Shown here: in pieces, positions 8,222 through 16,927 of the stretch | How the letters are laid out: every line of letters starts with the position of its first letter | Numbering within the stretch: the first letter of the stretch is position 1 | Assembly: GCA_025965195.1 (NCBI GenBank) | Contig: JAOPXK010000029.1 | Location: 45,835 to 109,834 of the forward strand | DNA from: Marmoricola sp. | Lineage (GTDB): Bacteria; Actinomycetota; Actinomycetes; Propionibacteriales; Nocardioidaceae | Direction: 5' to 3' | DNA: 64,000 nucleotides | Notes under the pieces: model-generated | Seen by the model: only the letters and a program-made list of their open reading frames with translations | The model's database searches: none | Told to the model about the DNA's origin: nothing | Position numbers and translations under genes: made by a program

Positions 8222-9262
8222 TCAGCCTGCGTTGTTGTAGTCGTCAATCAGCTTCTGGCCGTTGGGGCCGGCGGTCTTCAGCCAGTCGGTGGTCATGAAC
8301 GCGAGGTCCGTCTTCCACGTCTCGGCCTCGGCGCCCTCGACGTTGTAGACGGTTGCCCCATCCGCCTTCGCCTGGTCTTCGTACTTCGTGTAGTCCGGCG
8401 TGATGGCTGCGAACTCGTCCTTCTCGGTGGCCTTGACCGCGTCGGTGATCGTGGTCCGCTGCGCGTCGGTCAGGCCGTTCCACCACTTCAGGTTGGCCAT
8501 CATCGGGTAGATCGCGATGCTGTTCCTGACGCTGGTGATGTTCTTGGCGACCTCGTCCCACTTGCGGGAGACGATCGAGTCGATACCGGACGTGGCGCCG
8601 TCGATCTGACCGCGCTGCAGGCCCGTGTAGACGTCTGCCGAGTCCATCTCGATGCCCTGGGCTCCGAAGTGGTCGTACATGTCACCGGAGATCGCATCGT
8701 TGGCCCGCAACCGCAGGCCCTTGAGATCCTCAGGGGTCTTGACCATGTGCTTGGTGTCGGCGAAGTCTCCGCCGAACCCGTAGAGAGCCCAGCCCACGAT
8801 GTGAGCTCCGTGCTTCTCCAGGAGCGCGTTGACGTCGGTGCCGAACTGTCCGTCGACCGCCTTCAACGCCTGGTCCGGGTTGTCGATCAGGTAGGGCAGT
8901 TCGTCGATGTTCAGCGACGGCTCGACGGAGCTCCACCGGTGCAGGCTGGTCGTACCCATGTCAACGGATCCGTTGGCGAGCGCGCTCTGCATCTGGTCCT
9001 CGGTGAACAGCGATCCGGCGCCGTAGTACTTGACCTTGATCTTGCCGCCGCTCTGGATCTGCTTGATCGCAGCCGCCGTCGCGATCGAGGAAGCGTTGGT
9101 CTCGGGCAACGTCCCGGCCCACTTGATGGTCAGGCTTCCGCCCGAGCTTCCGCCCGAGCCTCCACCGCATGCGGCCACGAGAACGACGGGCGCGACTGCG
9201 GCCAAGCTGAGGCTGAGACGCCATCTGCGGCCCGGAGACCCCTTGGGAGCGATCATGTTCAT
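8222..9262 (-). CDS. dctP: TRAP transporter substrate-binding lipoprotein, DctP type
   Basis: A 346-aa secreted binding protein. The N-terminus is basic, then hydrophobic, and ends in the lipobox LVAAC at about residue 33, followed by a Gly/Ser linker, so it should be a lipoprotein on the outer face of the membrane. The body contains the DctP features SALANGSVDMGTTS, LKGLRLRAND and GLQRGQIDGATSG, the latter close to the conserved arginine that binds the substrate carboxylate. An in-frame ATG two codons later (9256) has better spacing to AAAGG. It is read with dctQ and dctM. The bound acid is not known. Confidence 0.92.
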   Translation of the reverse strand: MNMIAPKGSPGRRWRLSLSLAAVAPVVLVAACGGGSGGSSGGSLTIKWAGTLPETNASSIATAAAIKQIQSGGKIKVKYYGAGSLFTEDQMQSALANGSVDMGTTSLHRWSSVEPSLNIDELPYLIDNPDQALKAVDGQFGTDVNALLEKHGAHIVGWALYGFGGDFADTKHMVKTPEDLKGLRLRANDAISGDMYDHFGAQGIEMDSADVYTGLQRGQIDGATSGIDSIVSRKWDEVAKNITSVRNSIAIYPMMANLKWWNGLTDAQRTTITDAVKATEKDEFAAITPDYTKYEDQAKADGATVYNVEGAEAETWKTDLAFMTTDWLKTAGPNGQKLIDDYNNAG

Positions 9263-9351
9263 GCCTTTCAGGAGCAGTTAGTGAGAAGAGTTGGAAGTCG
9301 AGGAATCCGAGATGGTGCCGCCTGACTGGACTGCGGTGGGTCGACCTGCTC

Positions 9352-10116
9352 CTAGGGCATGATGATTCCGCCGTTCACATGGAGGGTCTGCCCGGTGACG
9401 TACTCCGCGTCGAGCAGGTAGGTGCAGGCGCGGGCAATGTCCTCACTGCGGCCGAGCCTGCGGAGCGGGATCTTGTCGAGGCGGGAGTCGGCCTCCCAGT
9501 TCGGGTACCACTCCTTGGGTCGCGACGTGTCGATGAATGACGGCACGACCAGGTTGACCCGGATGTTGTCCGGTCCGAGCTCGAGGGCCAATGACTTGGT
9601 GAGACCCATCAAGCCGGCCTTCACCGAGGAACCGTGGATCCGCTTGGCCATCCCGACGTGACCGTCACGGCCGCCGATGTTGATCACCAGGCCGGCACCG
9701 TTCTGGATCATTCCCGGCACCACTGCCTGGGTCAGCACGAAGGGTCCGGTGAGTCCGACGCCGATCACCCAGTTCCATTCCTCCAGTGAGGTCTCGAGGA
9801 ACGGGGTGTGCGGTCGGACCGCCGCGTTGTTGACGAGGACGTCGACCGGGCCAAGCTCCTTCTCAACGAGGCGTGCGGCGTCCACCGCCTCCTCGGGTAC
9901 GCCGACGTCGGCCTGTACATACATGGCCCGGCCACCCATCGCTTCGATCTCGCGGACCACTGCCTCGCCCTCGGTCCGGTTCGAGCGGCTGTTGACTGCG
10001 ACGGCCAGTCCGACGCGAGCAAAGTCGAGAGCGATCGCACGGCCGATGTTGCGGCCGGCGCCGGTCACCAGCGCAACGCGCTTCTCCGGCTGGGACGAGA
10101 GGTTTTCGCTCTCCAT
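9352..10116 (-). CDS. Short-chain dehydrogenase/reductase (classical SDR)
   Basis: A 254-aa classical SDR. It has the cofactor motif TGAGRNIGRA near residues 17-26, NNAAVRP for the NNAG motif, and the late SGXXYXXXK region as the Ser/Tyr/Lys zone, though the active-site segment reads HGSSVKAGLMG and the usual Tyr is not visible there. RHGSSVKAG would replace YxxxK, which is unusual. The C-terminus YVTGQTLHVNGGI is typical. The ATG at 10116 is preferred because the TTG at 10128 touches its ribosome site. It is the first gene of the TRAP/mutase operon and may oxidise or reduce a pathway alcohol or ketone. Confidence 0.85.
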   Translation of the reverse strand: MESENLSSQPEKRVALVTGAGRNIGRAIALDFARVGLAVAVNSRSNRTEGEAVVREIEAMGGRAMYVQADVGVPEEAVDAARLVEKELGPVDVLVNNAAVRPHTPFLETSLEEWNWVIGVGLTGPFVLTQAVVPGMIQNGAGLVINIGGRDGHVGMAKRIHGSSVKAGLMGLTKSLALELGPDNIRVNLVVPSFIDTSRPKEWYPNWEADSRLDKIPLRRLGRSEDIARACTYLLDAEYVTGQTLHVNGGIIMP

Positions 10117-10515
10117 CGTGTTGATCAACTCCTTGGCTCAGCCCTCGGGCTGCGTTGTCCGGACGATGTCCGGCGAGGTCCAGCGATGTCCCGCGATGTC
10201 CCGCGAACGTCGTGGTCCCTTGCAGGACTGGACGTCTTGGCTCATCGGATGTCGGCGAGAGGTTCGCGGATTCGCGCTTCGGCTCTCGATGAGAGCAACC
10301 TTGTGCGACATTCGAATCCTTGTCAAGAGACAAGGCACATGATTCTTGAGTAGATGTTCACGACCCGCGTCAAATCGCTCGAAGGTCTGGTTCCCGCGTA
10401 AATACGGCGATATCGCGATGCGGGCGGTGTTAGCCGAGTCACTTTCGAGATTCGCCGGAAGAATCCTTGGCAACCATCCTTGCTACTCAACAAGTTTTGT
10501 GGCTACTCTCTGCCC
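10117..10515. promoter_or_regulatory. Divergent intergenic region between SDR and acyl-CoA dehydrogenase operons
   Basis: About 400 bases without a gene. It must carry the promoters of both the leftward TRAP/mutase operon and the rightward acyl-CoA dehydrogenase operon. It contains two exact tandem copies of GCGATGTCCC at 10183-10202, a perfect inverted repeat at 10319-10334 and, at the right end, TACTCT six bases before the GTG start of the dehydrogenase, which looks like an actinobacterial -10 element. Confidence 0.6.
10319..10334. promoter_or_regulatory. Inverted repeat, candidate repressor operator
   Basis: CTTGTC and GACAAG form a perfect six-base inverted repeat around the spacer AAGA. 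Its position between two divergent operons and its size suit a dimeric regulator, possibly the TetR protein encoded at 12743-13609. The assignment to that regulator is inference. Confidence 0.45.
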
Positions 10516-11655
10516 GTGAGATTCGAACCAACCGAGTTGACGCCCCAGGAGCTTGAGCTCCAGCGTGGGGCGCGGGCATTTCTGCGCGATGCGCTGCCCC
10601 AAGGCAGCTACGAGCCCGGGCTCGGGATGGACTCGGGCAGGGACGCCGCGTTCTCCCAACAGCTCGCCAAGTACGGCTGGATCGGCGTCGCCATCCCGAC
10701 TGAGTACGGCGGGCGCAACGGCACCGCCGTCGACCGGTTCGTGATCACCGAGGAGCTGCTCCGGTCGGGAGCACCCGTCACCCACCACTGGGTCGCCGAT
10801 CGTCAGACCGCGCCGCTGTTGCTCAAGTTCGGCACCGAGGAGCAGAAGCGCCGCTTCCTGCCCGCCATCGCCAGCGCCGAGATCTCCTTCTGTATCGGCA
10901 TGAGCGAGCACGAGGCCGGCAGCGACCTGACTGCCGTCCGAACCAGCGCCACGCGCACCGACGGCGGCTGGCTGCTCAACGGCACCAAGGTCTGGACCAG
11001 CAACGCGATGGACAGCGACTGGTTCGTGATCCTCTGCCGGACCGGCACCGACCCCGACGACCGCCACGCCGGCCTCAGCCAGTTCCTCGTCGACCTGCGC
11101 ACTGAGGGCGTGACACGTTCGCCCATCCCGTTCCTCGATCCGAGCACGCATTTCGCCGAGGTCCTGCTCGACAACGTGCTGGTGCCCGACGACTGTGTTC
11201 TCGGCGTCATCGGGCAGGGCTGGGTCCAGAACACCAACGAGCTCGCCTACGAGCGGGGCGGTCCCGACCGCTGGTTGTCGACGTACGGCCTGGTCGAGGC
11301 GTTCATCCGCGAATATCCGGAGGAGGCCAAGGCCGAACAGCCGGCACAGGTCATCGGCGAGATCGTGGCGAAGTACTGGGCGCTGCGGCGGCTCTCGCTC
11401 TCGGTCGCCCGAAGCATCGACCGGAAGGAGGCCCCGGCTGCCGAGTCCGCGCTGGTCAAGGAGATGGGGACCCGCTTCGAGCAGGACGTGATCATCGCGC
11501 TCCAGTGCCTGCTGGACGTGGAACCCCGATCCACCTCGGCGTCAGTCTTCGAACGGCTGCTGAGCCGGGCCATCCTGAGCGGCCCGTCCTTCACCATCCG
11601 CGGTGGCACCATCGAGATACTTCGGTCCGTTGCGATGAAGGGTCTGGTCCTATGA
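10516..11655 (+). CDS. Acyl-CoA dehydrogenase, subunit A of pair 1
   Basis: A 379-aa acyl-CoA dehydrogenase. The GTG at 10516 is chosen over the TTG at 10480; a TACTCT hexamer ends six bases before it and no ribosome site is present, which suggests a leaderless transcript. The flavin-binding region CIGMSEHEAGSDL and WLLNGTKVWTS are clear. A glutamate in AYERGGPDR is the likely catalytic base, since the usual C-terminal YEGT motif is replaced by IRGGTIEIL. It overlaps the next gene by ATGA, and the two are probably partners of an alpha2beta2 enzyme, as known for some actinobacterial steroid and branched-acyl dehydrogenases. The acyl substrate is unknown. Confidence 0.9.
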   Translation: MRFEPTELTPQELELQRGARAFLRDALPQGSYEPGLGMDSGRDAAFSQQLAKYGWIGVAIPTEYGGRNGTAVDRFVITEELLRSGAPVTHHWVADRQTAPLLLKFGTEEQKRRFLPAIASAEISFCIGMSEHEAGSDLTAVRTSATRTDGGWLLNGTKVWTSNAMDSDWFVILCRTGTDPDDRHAGLSQFLVDLRTEGVTRSPIPFLDPSTHFAEVLLDNVLVPDDCVLGVIGQGWVQNTNELAYERGGPDRWLSTYGLVEAFIREYPEEAKAEQPAQVIGEIVAKYWALRRLSLSVARSIDRKEAPAAESALVKEMGTRFEQDVIIALQCLLDVEPRSTSASVFERLLSRAILSGPSFTIRGGTIEILRSVAMKGLVL

Positions 11656-12746
11656 CGCCGACCCATGCGGAACTGAACGAGCTCGAGCAGACGGCGAACA
11701 CCCTCTTCGTCGACCTGTGCACTCCGGCGTCGGCGGCAGCAGCCGAGACCGACGGCTGGCACCCGCGCCTGTGGGCGGCGATCGACCAGGCCGGCTTCAC
11801 CGATGTGTCGGTTCCCGAGGAGCGCGGTGGCGCCGGTGGTACGCCGGCCGAAGCACTGGCGATCCTGCGAGCGGCAGGAAGATCGGCGGCCGCCGTACCG
11901 CTTGCGGAGACCGGGCTGATGGCCGGCCAGCTGCTCACGGCAGCAGGTCTGGATCTTCCCCTCGGCGTTCGGATCGTGGTTCCTCCGGCCGGCGCCGACG
12001 AGCTGGTGCTCGAAGGCGACCAGCTGAGCGGAACGGCAAGAGGGCTCGCCTGGGGCCGGCACGCGAGCTGGATCGTGGTGCTTCTCCCTCGAGACGGCGA
12101 GAACCTGGTGGCAGTGCTGCCCGGGCCTGCGCTCGAGATGACCACTGGCGTCTCTGTCGTGGCTGACGTGAACCTTGCCGGTGAGCCACGCGACGACCTG
12201 ACCTTCGACCACGTCCCGGTCGCCCGGAAGTCCCTCGCGCCTGTCGGAACGGACCCCGGCGCCCTGCAGCTCCTCGGCGCCGCCGGACGCGCCGCGATGA
12301 TGGCCGGGGCGCTCAGCTCGATGGCCGATCTCACGCTGCGCTACACCCGCCAGCGGAAGCAGTTCGGGAAGCCGGTCTCGTCGTTCCAGTCCGTGCAACA
12401 GCATCTCGTCACGTTGCACCAGCAGGCGGCGCTCGTGTCCGCAGCGGTCGACGGAATGCTGACCGCGATCTCCAACGGGCCGGCTCCCTTCGAGATCGCC
12501 GCGGCGAAACTGCTCGCGAACCAGGCGGCGGTCGCCGCCACCAGGGCAGCTCATCAGGCACATGGCGCGATCGGGATGACGCAGGAGTACCAGCTCCATC
12601 AGTTCAGCCGTCGGCTCTGGTCGTGGCGCGCGGAGTACGGCAACGACCGCTACTGGTCGAGCCGGCTCGGGAGCGGCGTCGCCAGTGCAGGTCCGGATGC
12701 GCTCTACCCGACGATCACGGCCGGATCAGCGGCGATGACCCCATGA
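11652..12746 (+). CDS. Acyl-CoA dehydrogenase, subunit B of pair 1
   Basis: A 364-aa acyl-CoA dehydrogenase-family protein starting MTPTHAELNELEQ at the ATGA overlap with the first subunit. It has the C-terminal domain features YTRQRKQFGKPVSSFQSVQQH and AHGAIGMTQEYQLH, but it lacks a clear catalytic glutamate in the usual place and its middle domain is short. This is typical of the second chain of heteromeric FadE enzymes, which contributes to FAD binding rather than catalysis. Subunit 16917-18038 is a close paralogue. It overlaps the following TetR gene by ATGA, so all three are one transcript. Confidence 0.88.
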   Translation: MTPTHAELNELEQTANTLFVDLCTPASAAAAETDGWHPRLWAAIDQAGFTDVSVPEERGGAGGTPAEALAILRAAGRSAAAVPLAETGLMAGQLLTAAGLDLPLGVRIVVPPAGADELVLEGDQLSGTARGLAWGRHASWIVVLLPRDGENLVAVLPGPALEMTTGVSVVADVNLAGEPRDDLTFDHVPVARKSLAPVGTDPGALQLLGAAGRAAMMAGALSSMADLTLRYTRQRKQFGKPVSSFQSVQQHLVTLHQQAALVSAAVDGMLTAISNGPAPFEIAAAKLLANQAAVAATRAAHQAHGAIGMTQEYQLHQFSRRLWSWRAEYGNDRYWSSRLGSGVASAGPDALYPTITAGSAAMTP

Positions 12747-13609
12747 CGACCAGGGAACCTGTCGGCACGCTTCACCCTGTCCACCTCGTGAAGGTGGGCA
12801 AGGATGAGGCCATGACCAAACCAGACAAGGCCACCCGCCGAGCCACCGTCGCGCAGATGAAGATGGTTGACGCTGCCATGGACTTGATCTCCGAGGGCGG
12901 CCTTGCCCTGGCGACGCTGGCCCGCGTCGGCGAGCGCGCCGGCTACAGCCGCGGCCTTGCCGACTATCACTTCGGTTCGAAGTCAGAACTTGTCGAGCAG
13001 GTCGTCCACGTCATCGCGGAGACCTGGACCGGGTCCCTGGTCGAGCGAGGGTTGCCGGCGATGCGCGGCATTGAGGCCCTGGCAGCTTTGGTCGACACCT
13101 ACCTCGAACGGCTGAGCGAGGACCCGCGCTACAACCAGGTCCTCTACATTCTCGCGGGCGAGTCCGTCACGGTCACTCCCGAGATCAGGGCCAAGGTCGC
13201 CCGCCATGACGAGTCCTTCCGTCGCCTGATCCGGCGCTGGGTGATCGAGGCCCAGGTCGACGGAGCGCTGCGGCCGGACGTCGATCCCGTCAAGGCCTCC
13301 GTTCTCATCGAAGGCCTCCTCCGAGGGGTGTGCATGCAATGGTTGCTGGCGCCGACGGCCTTCGCGCCCACCGACATGACGTCGTACATCCTTGACGCGA
13401 TCGTCGGTGGACTCGGCAGCCCGTCCGGTGTCGTCCAGGCGCTGCGTCGTCGACCGGCACCGGTCCAGGACCCTGAGGATTCCGCCCGCGACGACTCGGC
13501 CATTCGCTCCGACGGCACCAAGGCTCTCGCGAAGGCCGCGCCTCGCCCGAAGACGGCGAGGACCAACGGCCAGCCGCCGCCCCGACCTCCCGACAAGCAC
13601 CAACCGTGA
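12743..13609 (+). CDS. TetR/AcrR family transcriptional regulator
   Basis: A 288-aa protein when begun at the ATGA overlap at 12743; an ATG at 12812 would give a 265-aa protein starting MTKPDKATRR and is equally plausible. The N-terminal HTH is typical of TetR: ATLARVGERAGYSRGLADYHF followed by SKSELVEQVV. The rest is helical with a C-terminal tail rich in Pro, Arg and Lys from about residue 235 that is not part of the fold. It lies in the acyl-CoA dehydrogenase operon and may be a ligand-responsive repressor of it, with the inverted repeat at 10319 as a possible site. Confidence 0.88.
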   Translation: MTTREPVGTLHPVHLVKVGKDEAMTKPDKATRRATVAQMKMVDAAMDLISEGGLALATLARVGERAGYSRGLADYHFGSKSELVEQVVHVIAETWTGSLVERGLPAMRGIEALAALVDTYLERLSEDPRYNQVLYILAGESVTVTPEIRAKVARHDESFRRLIRRWVIEAQVDGALRPDVDPVKASVLIEGLLRGVCMQWLLAPTAFAPTDMTSYILDAIVGGLGSPSGVVQALRRRPAPVQDPEDSARDDSAIRSDGTKALAKAAPRPKTARTNGQPPPRPPDKHQP

Positions 13610-13685
13610 CGGCACGCCGGGTCCGCCTTCATCCAGCCATCACGGGAACCAGCCACGAGCGGTCCGTACGCCCTGGCTGCGGCTC

Positions 13686-14948
13686 ATGAGTCGTACCGAC
13701 CAGGGGGCCTCGCTCCGCTCCTTGATGATCCCCGTGTACGCACCGGGGATTCTCCTGGGCACCGCGCAGGGCGCGATCATCCCCTTCACTCCGCTGACGG
13801 CGACCAGCCTCGGAGCCACGGTTGCCATCGCAGGTCTGATCACGGCAGCACGTGGGCTCGGCACGATGGCATTCGACATCCCTGCCGGACGGCTGATGGC
13901 TCGTGTCGGCGACCGCCGGGCGATGCTGCTCGGCACGGTCACGATGTTCATCTCTCTCGTCGGCAGCGCGCTGAGCCCGAACGCACTCGTCTTCGGGCTG
14001 TTCACCGTGCTCTACGGCTGCGCCTGGGCGATCTGGATGCTCAGCCGGATGACCTACATCAGTGCGGTCGTCGCGCCGCTGATGCGGGGCCGCGCCTTGT
14101 CCGCGCTCGGAGCGACCTCGAGGGTCGGCGCTCTGGCCGGTCCGCTCGCCGGAGCCCTGATCGCACACGCCATGGGTCTGAGCGATGTCTTCTACCTGGC
14201 AGCCGCCCTCACCGTGCTCGGCGGAGCCTGTTTCATGTTTGGCCCGGAGCACGACCTGCGGAGGGGTGACCAGCACGCGCGGGTGAGCATCAAGTCGGTC
14301 GTCTCCGCCTCGCCCAAGACCTTCGCCGTCATCGGCAGCGGGTCCCTGATGGTCAGCGCCATGCGAGGCAGCCGGCAGATCGTGATCCCCTTGTGGGGAG
14401 AGCATGTCGGTCTCAGTCCATCGACCATCGGCGTGATCTTCGGTATCTCCGCAGCGGCCGACCTGCTCGTGTCGTACCCGGCCGGGGTGCTCTCGGACAG
14501 GTGGGACCGCAGGGCAGCAGCCGTGCCGTGCCTGGCCTTGCTCGGGCTCGGGCAGATCGGCCTTCTGACGACGTCCACCCTGATCGGCGTGACCATTGCC
14601 TCCCTGGTCATGGGCATCGGCAACGGGTTCGGCAGCGGCATCGTGATGACGCTGGGCACCGACCTCGCACCCGAACGCGGCAGGGCCCAGTTCCTCGCGG
14701 TGTGGCGACTCGTCAGCGACACGGGCCTGACGGCGGGACCCTTCTTCCTCTCGGCAGTCGCCGCCGTCCTCAGCTTCACCACCGGGGCTGTCGCCCTGGG
14801 CGCGATGGCGGTCGGAGCCGCCGTGATGTTCCAGCGCAGCGAGCTGCTCAAGGGCCCGTCGACCGATGCGGTGCCACAGGCGCTCGACCCCGCAACCGCG
14901 CCACCCCCGGACACTCCGGTGTCCGAGGAGCCAAGCCTCGAGCACTGA
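13686..14948 (+). CDS. MFS transporter
   Basis: A 420-aa protein with about twelve hydrophobic segments. The loop between helices 2 and 3 reads GRLMARVGDRRAML, matching the major facilitator signature G-x3-D-R-x-G-R/K in a variant form, and a second such loop, GVLSDRWDRRAA, follows in the second half. The ATG at 13686 lacks a strong ribosome site. It stands between the TetR gene and the enoyl-CoA hydratase, so it may import the substrate or export a product of this beta-oxidation module. The substrate is not predictable. Confidence 0.85.
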   Translation: MSRTDQGASLRSLMIPVYAPGILLGTAQGAIIPFTPLTATSLGATVAIAGLITAARGLGTMAFDIPAGRLMARVGDRRAMLLGTVTMFISLVGSALSPNALVFGLFTVLYGCAWAIWMLSRMTYISAVVAPLMRGRALSALGATSRVGALAGPLAGALIAHAMGLSDVFYLAAALTVLGGACFMFGPEHDLRRGDQHARVSIKSVVSASPKTFAVIGSGSLMVSAMRGSRQIVIPLWGEHVGLSPSTIGVIFGISAAADLLVSYPAGVLSDRWDRRAAAVPCLALLGLGQIGLLTTSTLIGVTIASLVMGIGNGFGSGIVMTLGTDLAPERGRAQFLAVWRLVSDTGLTAGPFFLSAVAAVLSFTTGAVALGAMAVGAAVMFQRSELLKGPSTDAVPQALDPATAPPPDTPVSEEPSLEH

Positions 14949-15002
14949 CCACCTCCGGAGCGAGATCTCCGGGTTCCACGAAAGAGAGAGGAGTACGCCC
15001 CA

Positions 15003-15767
15003 ATGGGTGATGTTTCGTACGAGTTGACCGACACCGTGGCTCTGATCACCGTGTCTTCCCCAGAGGTCCGCAACGGGCTGACGCCTCCGATGGCTGAGTC
15101 GCTGATTGCCATCTGCGATGAGATCAACGCCAACCAGACCGTCACCGCCGCTGTCATCCGAGGCGCTGACGGCACGTTCTGCTCAGGCGCGGACACGCGC
15201 GAGTGGACCGTGATGCTCGACCCCGCCTCCGAGATCGCCTACCAACAGACGACGACCGTGTACGGCGCGTTCGTCCGCTTCGGCAACCTGCAGGTACCCA
15301 CCATCGCCGCCGTACGCGGAGCTGCCGTCGGAGCCGGCCTCAACCTCGCGCTGGCCGCAGACGTCCGGGTCTGCGCCGACAACGCCCGGCTGATCGCAGG
15401 TTTCGGCCGCGCCGGAATCCACCCGGGTGGCGGGTTCTTCACGCTCATCGGCCGCACCGGTGCCCGGGAGTCCGCTGCCGCCCTCGGCCTGTTCAACCAG
15501 GAGATGTCCGGCCAGCAGGCAGCGGCCTGTGGCGTGGCCTGGGACTCGGTGCCCGATGGCGAGGTCGAGGAGAGGGCCCTTGCCCTGGCGCGCGGTGCGA
15601 CCAGCGACCCCGTTCTCGGCCGAATGACGTTGAAGTCCTTCCGCGAGGAGCTCGGCCCCCCGGCAGTCAGCTGGCCGGCGGCCCTGGAGATGGAGCGCGG
15701 CGCCCAGATGTGGTCACAGCGGAAGCGGGCCGCACTCGCAGCACAGGCCGAGGAGATGTCGTCGTGA
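15003..15767 (+). CDS. Enoyl-CoA hydratase/isomerase family protein
   Basis: A 254-aa crotonase-fold protein with a good AGAGGAG ribosome site ten bases before its ATG. The oxyanion-hole segments are GADGTFCSGADTREW and VRGAAVGAGLNLALAADVRVC. The second part has GRAGIHPGGGFFTLIGRTG, a pattern seen in hydratases that lack one catalytic glutamate. Its stop overlaps the next gene's GTG start (GTGA), placing it in one transcript with the second dehydrogenase pair, where it probably hydrates the enoyl-CoA they produce. Confidence 0.9.
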   Translation: MGDVSYELTDTVALITVSSPEVRNGLTPPMAESLIAICDEINANQTVTAAVIRGADGTFCSGADTREWTVMLDPASEIAYQQTTTVYGAFVRFGNLQVPTIAAVRGAAVGAGLNLALAADVRVCADNARLIAGFGRAGIHPGGGFFTLIGRTGARESAAALGLFNQEMSGQQAAACGVAWDSVPDGEVEERALALARGATSDPVLGRMTLKSFREELGPPAVSWPAALEMERGAQMWSQRKRAALAAQAEEMSS

Positions 15768-16927
15768 CCACGACAGCGACCGCGCCACTCGTGGCTGCGG
15801 ACCTGGTCACCGAACTGCGCAAGGAGGTTCGCGCCTTCATCCAGAGCTGGTGGTCCAGGAAGGGCTTCGCGCCCGGGCTGGGAATGAACGCGACGCACTC
15901 ACCGGAGTTCTCGCTCGAGCTCGCGCAGCGAGGGTGGGTCGGGATGGCGATCCCCACCCAGTACGGAGGCCGCGGGTCGACCACCGTCGAGCGCTTCGTG
16001 GTGGCCGAGGAACTCCTGGCGGCCGGCGCCCCCGTCGGTGCGCACTGGGTTGCCGAGCGTCAGACGGCACCTACGCTCCTGGTCTTCGGCACCGAGGCCC
16101 AGCGTCAGCTGTTCCTCCCCCGGATTGCAGAAGGCAGGTGCTTCTTCTCGATCGGGCTCTCCGAACCCGACTCGGGATCGGACCTGGCCTCGGTGCGCAC
16201 CACCGCCCGCCGCGTCGATGGCGGCTGGCTGGTGAACGGGACGAAGATCTGGACCAGCGGAGCCCATCGCAACCACTTCTTCGTGGTGCTCTGCCGCACG
16301 CGGCCCCTGGCCGACGACCGGCACGAGGGCCTCTCCCAGCTCATCGTCGATCTCAAGGCACCGGGTCTGCGGATCAGCCCGATCAAGCTGCTCAACGGAT
16401 CGCATCACTTCAACGAGGTCGCCTTCACCGACGTCTTCGTCCCCGACGACATGCTCCTCGGCGAGGAAGGCAGTGGCTGGACCCAGATCACGTCGGAGCT
16501 GGCTCACGAGCGCTCCGGGCCGGATCGCTTCATGAGCACCTATCCGTTGCTGGAACAGCTGCTCCGCGACCGCGCGACGGACGTCGAACCGGCCTATCTG
16601 AACGAGACGGTCGGTCGGCTGACGGCGAGGTACTGGATGATCCGGCAGTTGTCCCTGGCCGTGGCCCATGCGATCGACCGGGGTGGCTCGACCTCTGTCC
16701 AGGCCGCGATCGTGAAGGACCTGGGCACGACCTTCGAGCAGGATGTCGTGGCGTCGATCCAGGCGCTCCTCGAGCTCGATCCCGACCCGACGGCGGACTC
16801 GCTGTTCGAGCGACAGCTCGCGGAGGCGACCCTGATCTCCCCGTCGTACACCATCCGCGGAGGCACGACCGAAGTCCTGCGTTCGGTCGCCGCAAAGGCG
16901 CTGAGGAGTACCCACCATGTCCGATAA
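15764..16927 (+). CDS. Acyl-CoA dehydrogenase, subunit A of pair 2
   Basis: A 387-aa protein starting at GTG 15764. It is clearly paralogous to the dehydrogenase at 10516: the shared blocks include SIGLSEPDSGSDL, GGWLVNGTKIWTSG, ADDRHEGLSQLIVDL, HERSGPDR and SYTIRGGTTEVLRS. As there, the YEGT-type glutamate is missing and the base is probably the Glu in AHERSGPDR. It overlaps the subunit B gene by 11 bases, showing close translational coupling. It should be the FAD enzyme chain of a second heteromeric acyl-CoA dehydrogenase. Confidence 0.9.
   Translation: MTTTATAPLVAADLVTELRKEVRAFIQSWWSRKGFAPGLGMNATHSPEFSLELAQRGWVGMAIPTQYGGRGSTTVERFVVAEELLAAGAPVGAHWVAERQTAPTLLVFGTEAQRQLFLPRIAEGRCFFSIGLSEPDSGSDLASVRTTARRVDGGWLVNGTKIWTSGAHRNHFFVVLCRTRPLADDRHEGLSQLIVDLKAPGLRISPIKLLNGSHHFNEVAFTDVFVPDDMLLGEEGSGWTQITSELAHERSGPDRFMSTYPLLEQLLRDRATDVEPAYLNETVGRLTARYWMIRQLSLAVAHAIDRGGSTSVQAAIVKDLGTTFEQDVVASIQALLELDPDPTADSLFERQLAEATLISPSYTIRGGTTEVLRSVAAKALRSTHHVR

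Noticed and set aside
14405..14415. Further GTCTCA matches, for example near 14409
   Set aside because: They lie inside coding sequence and have no paired second half-site at the right distance.
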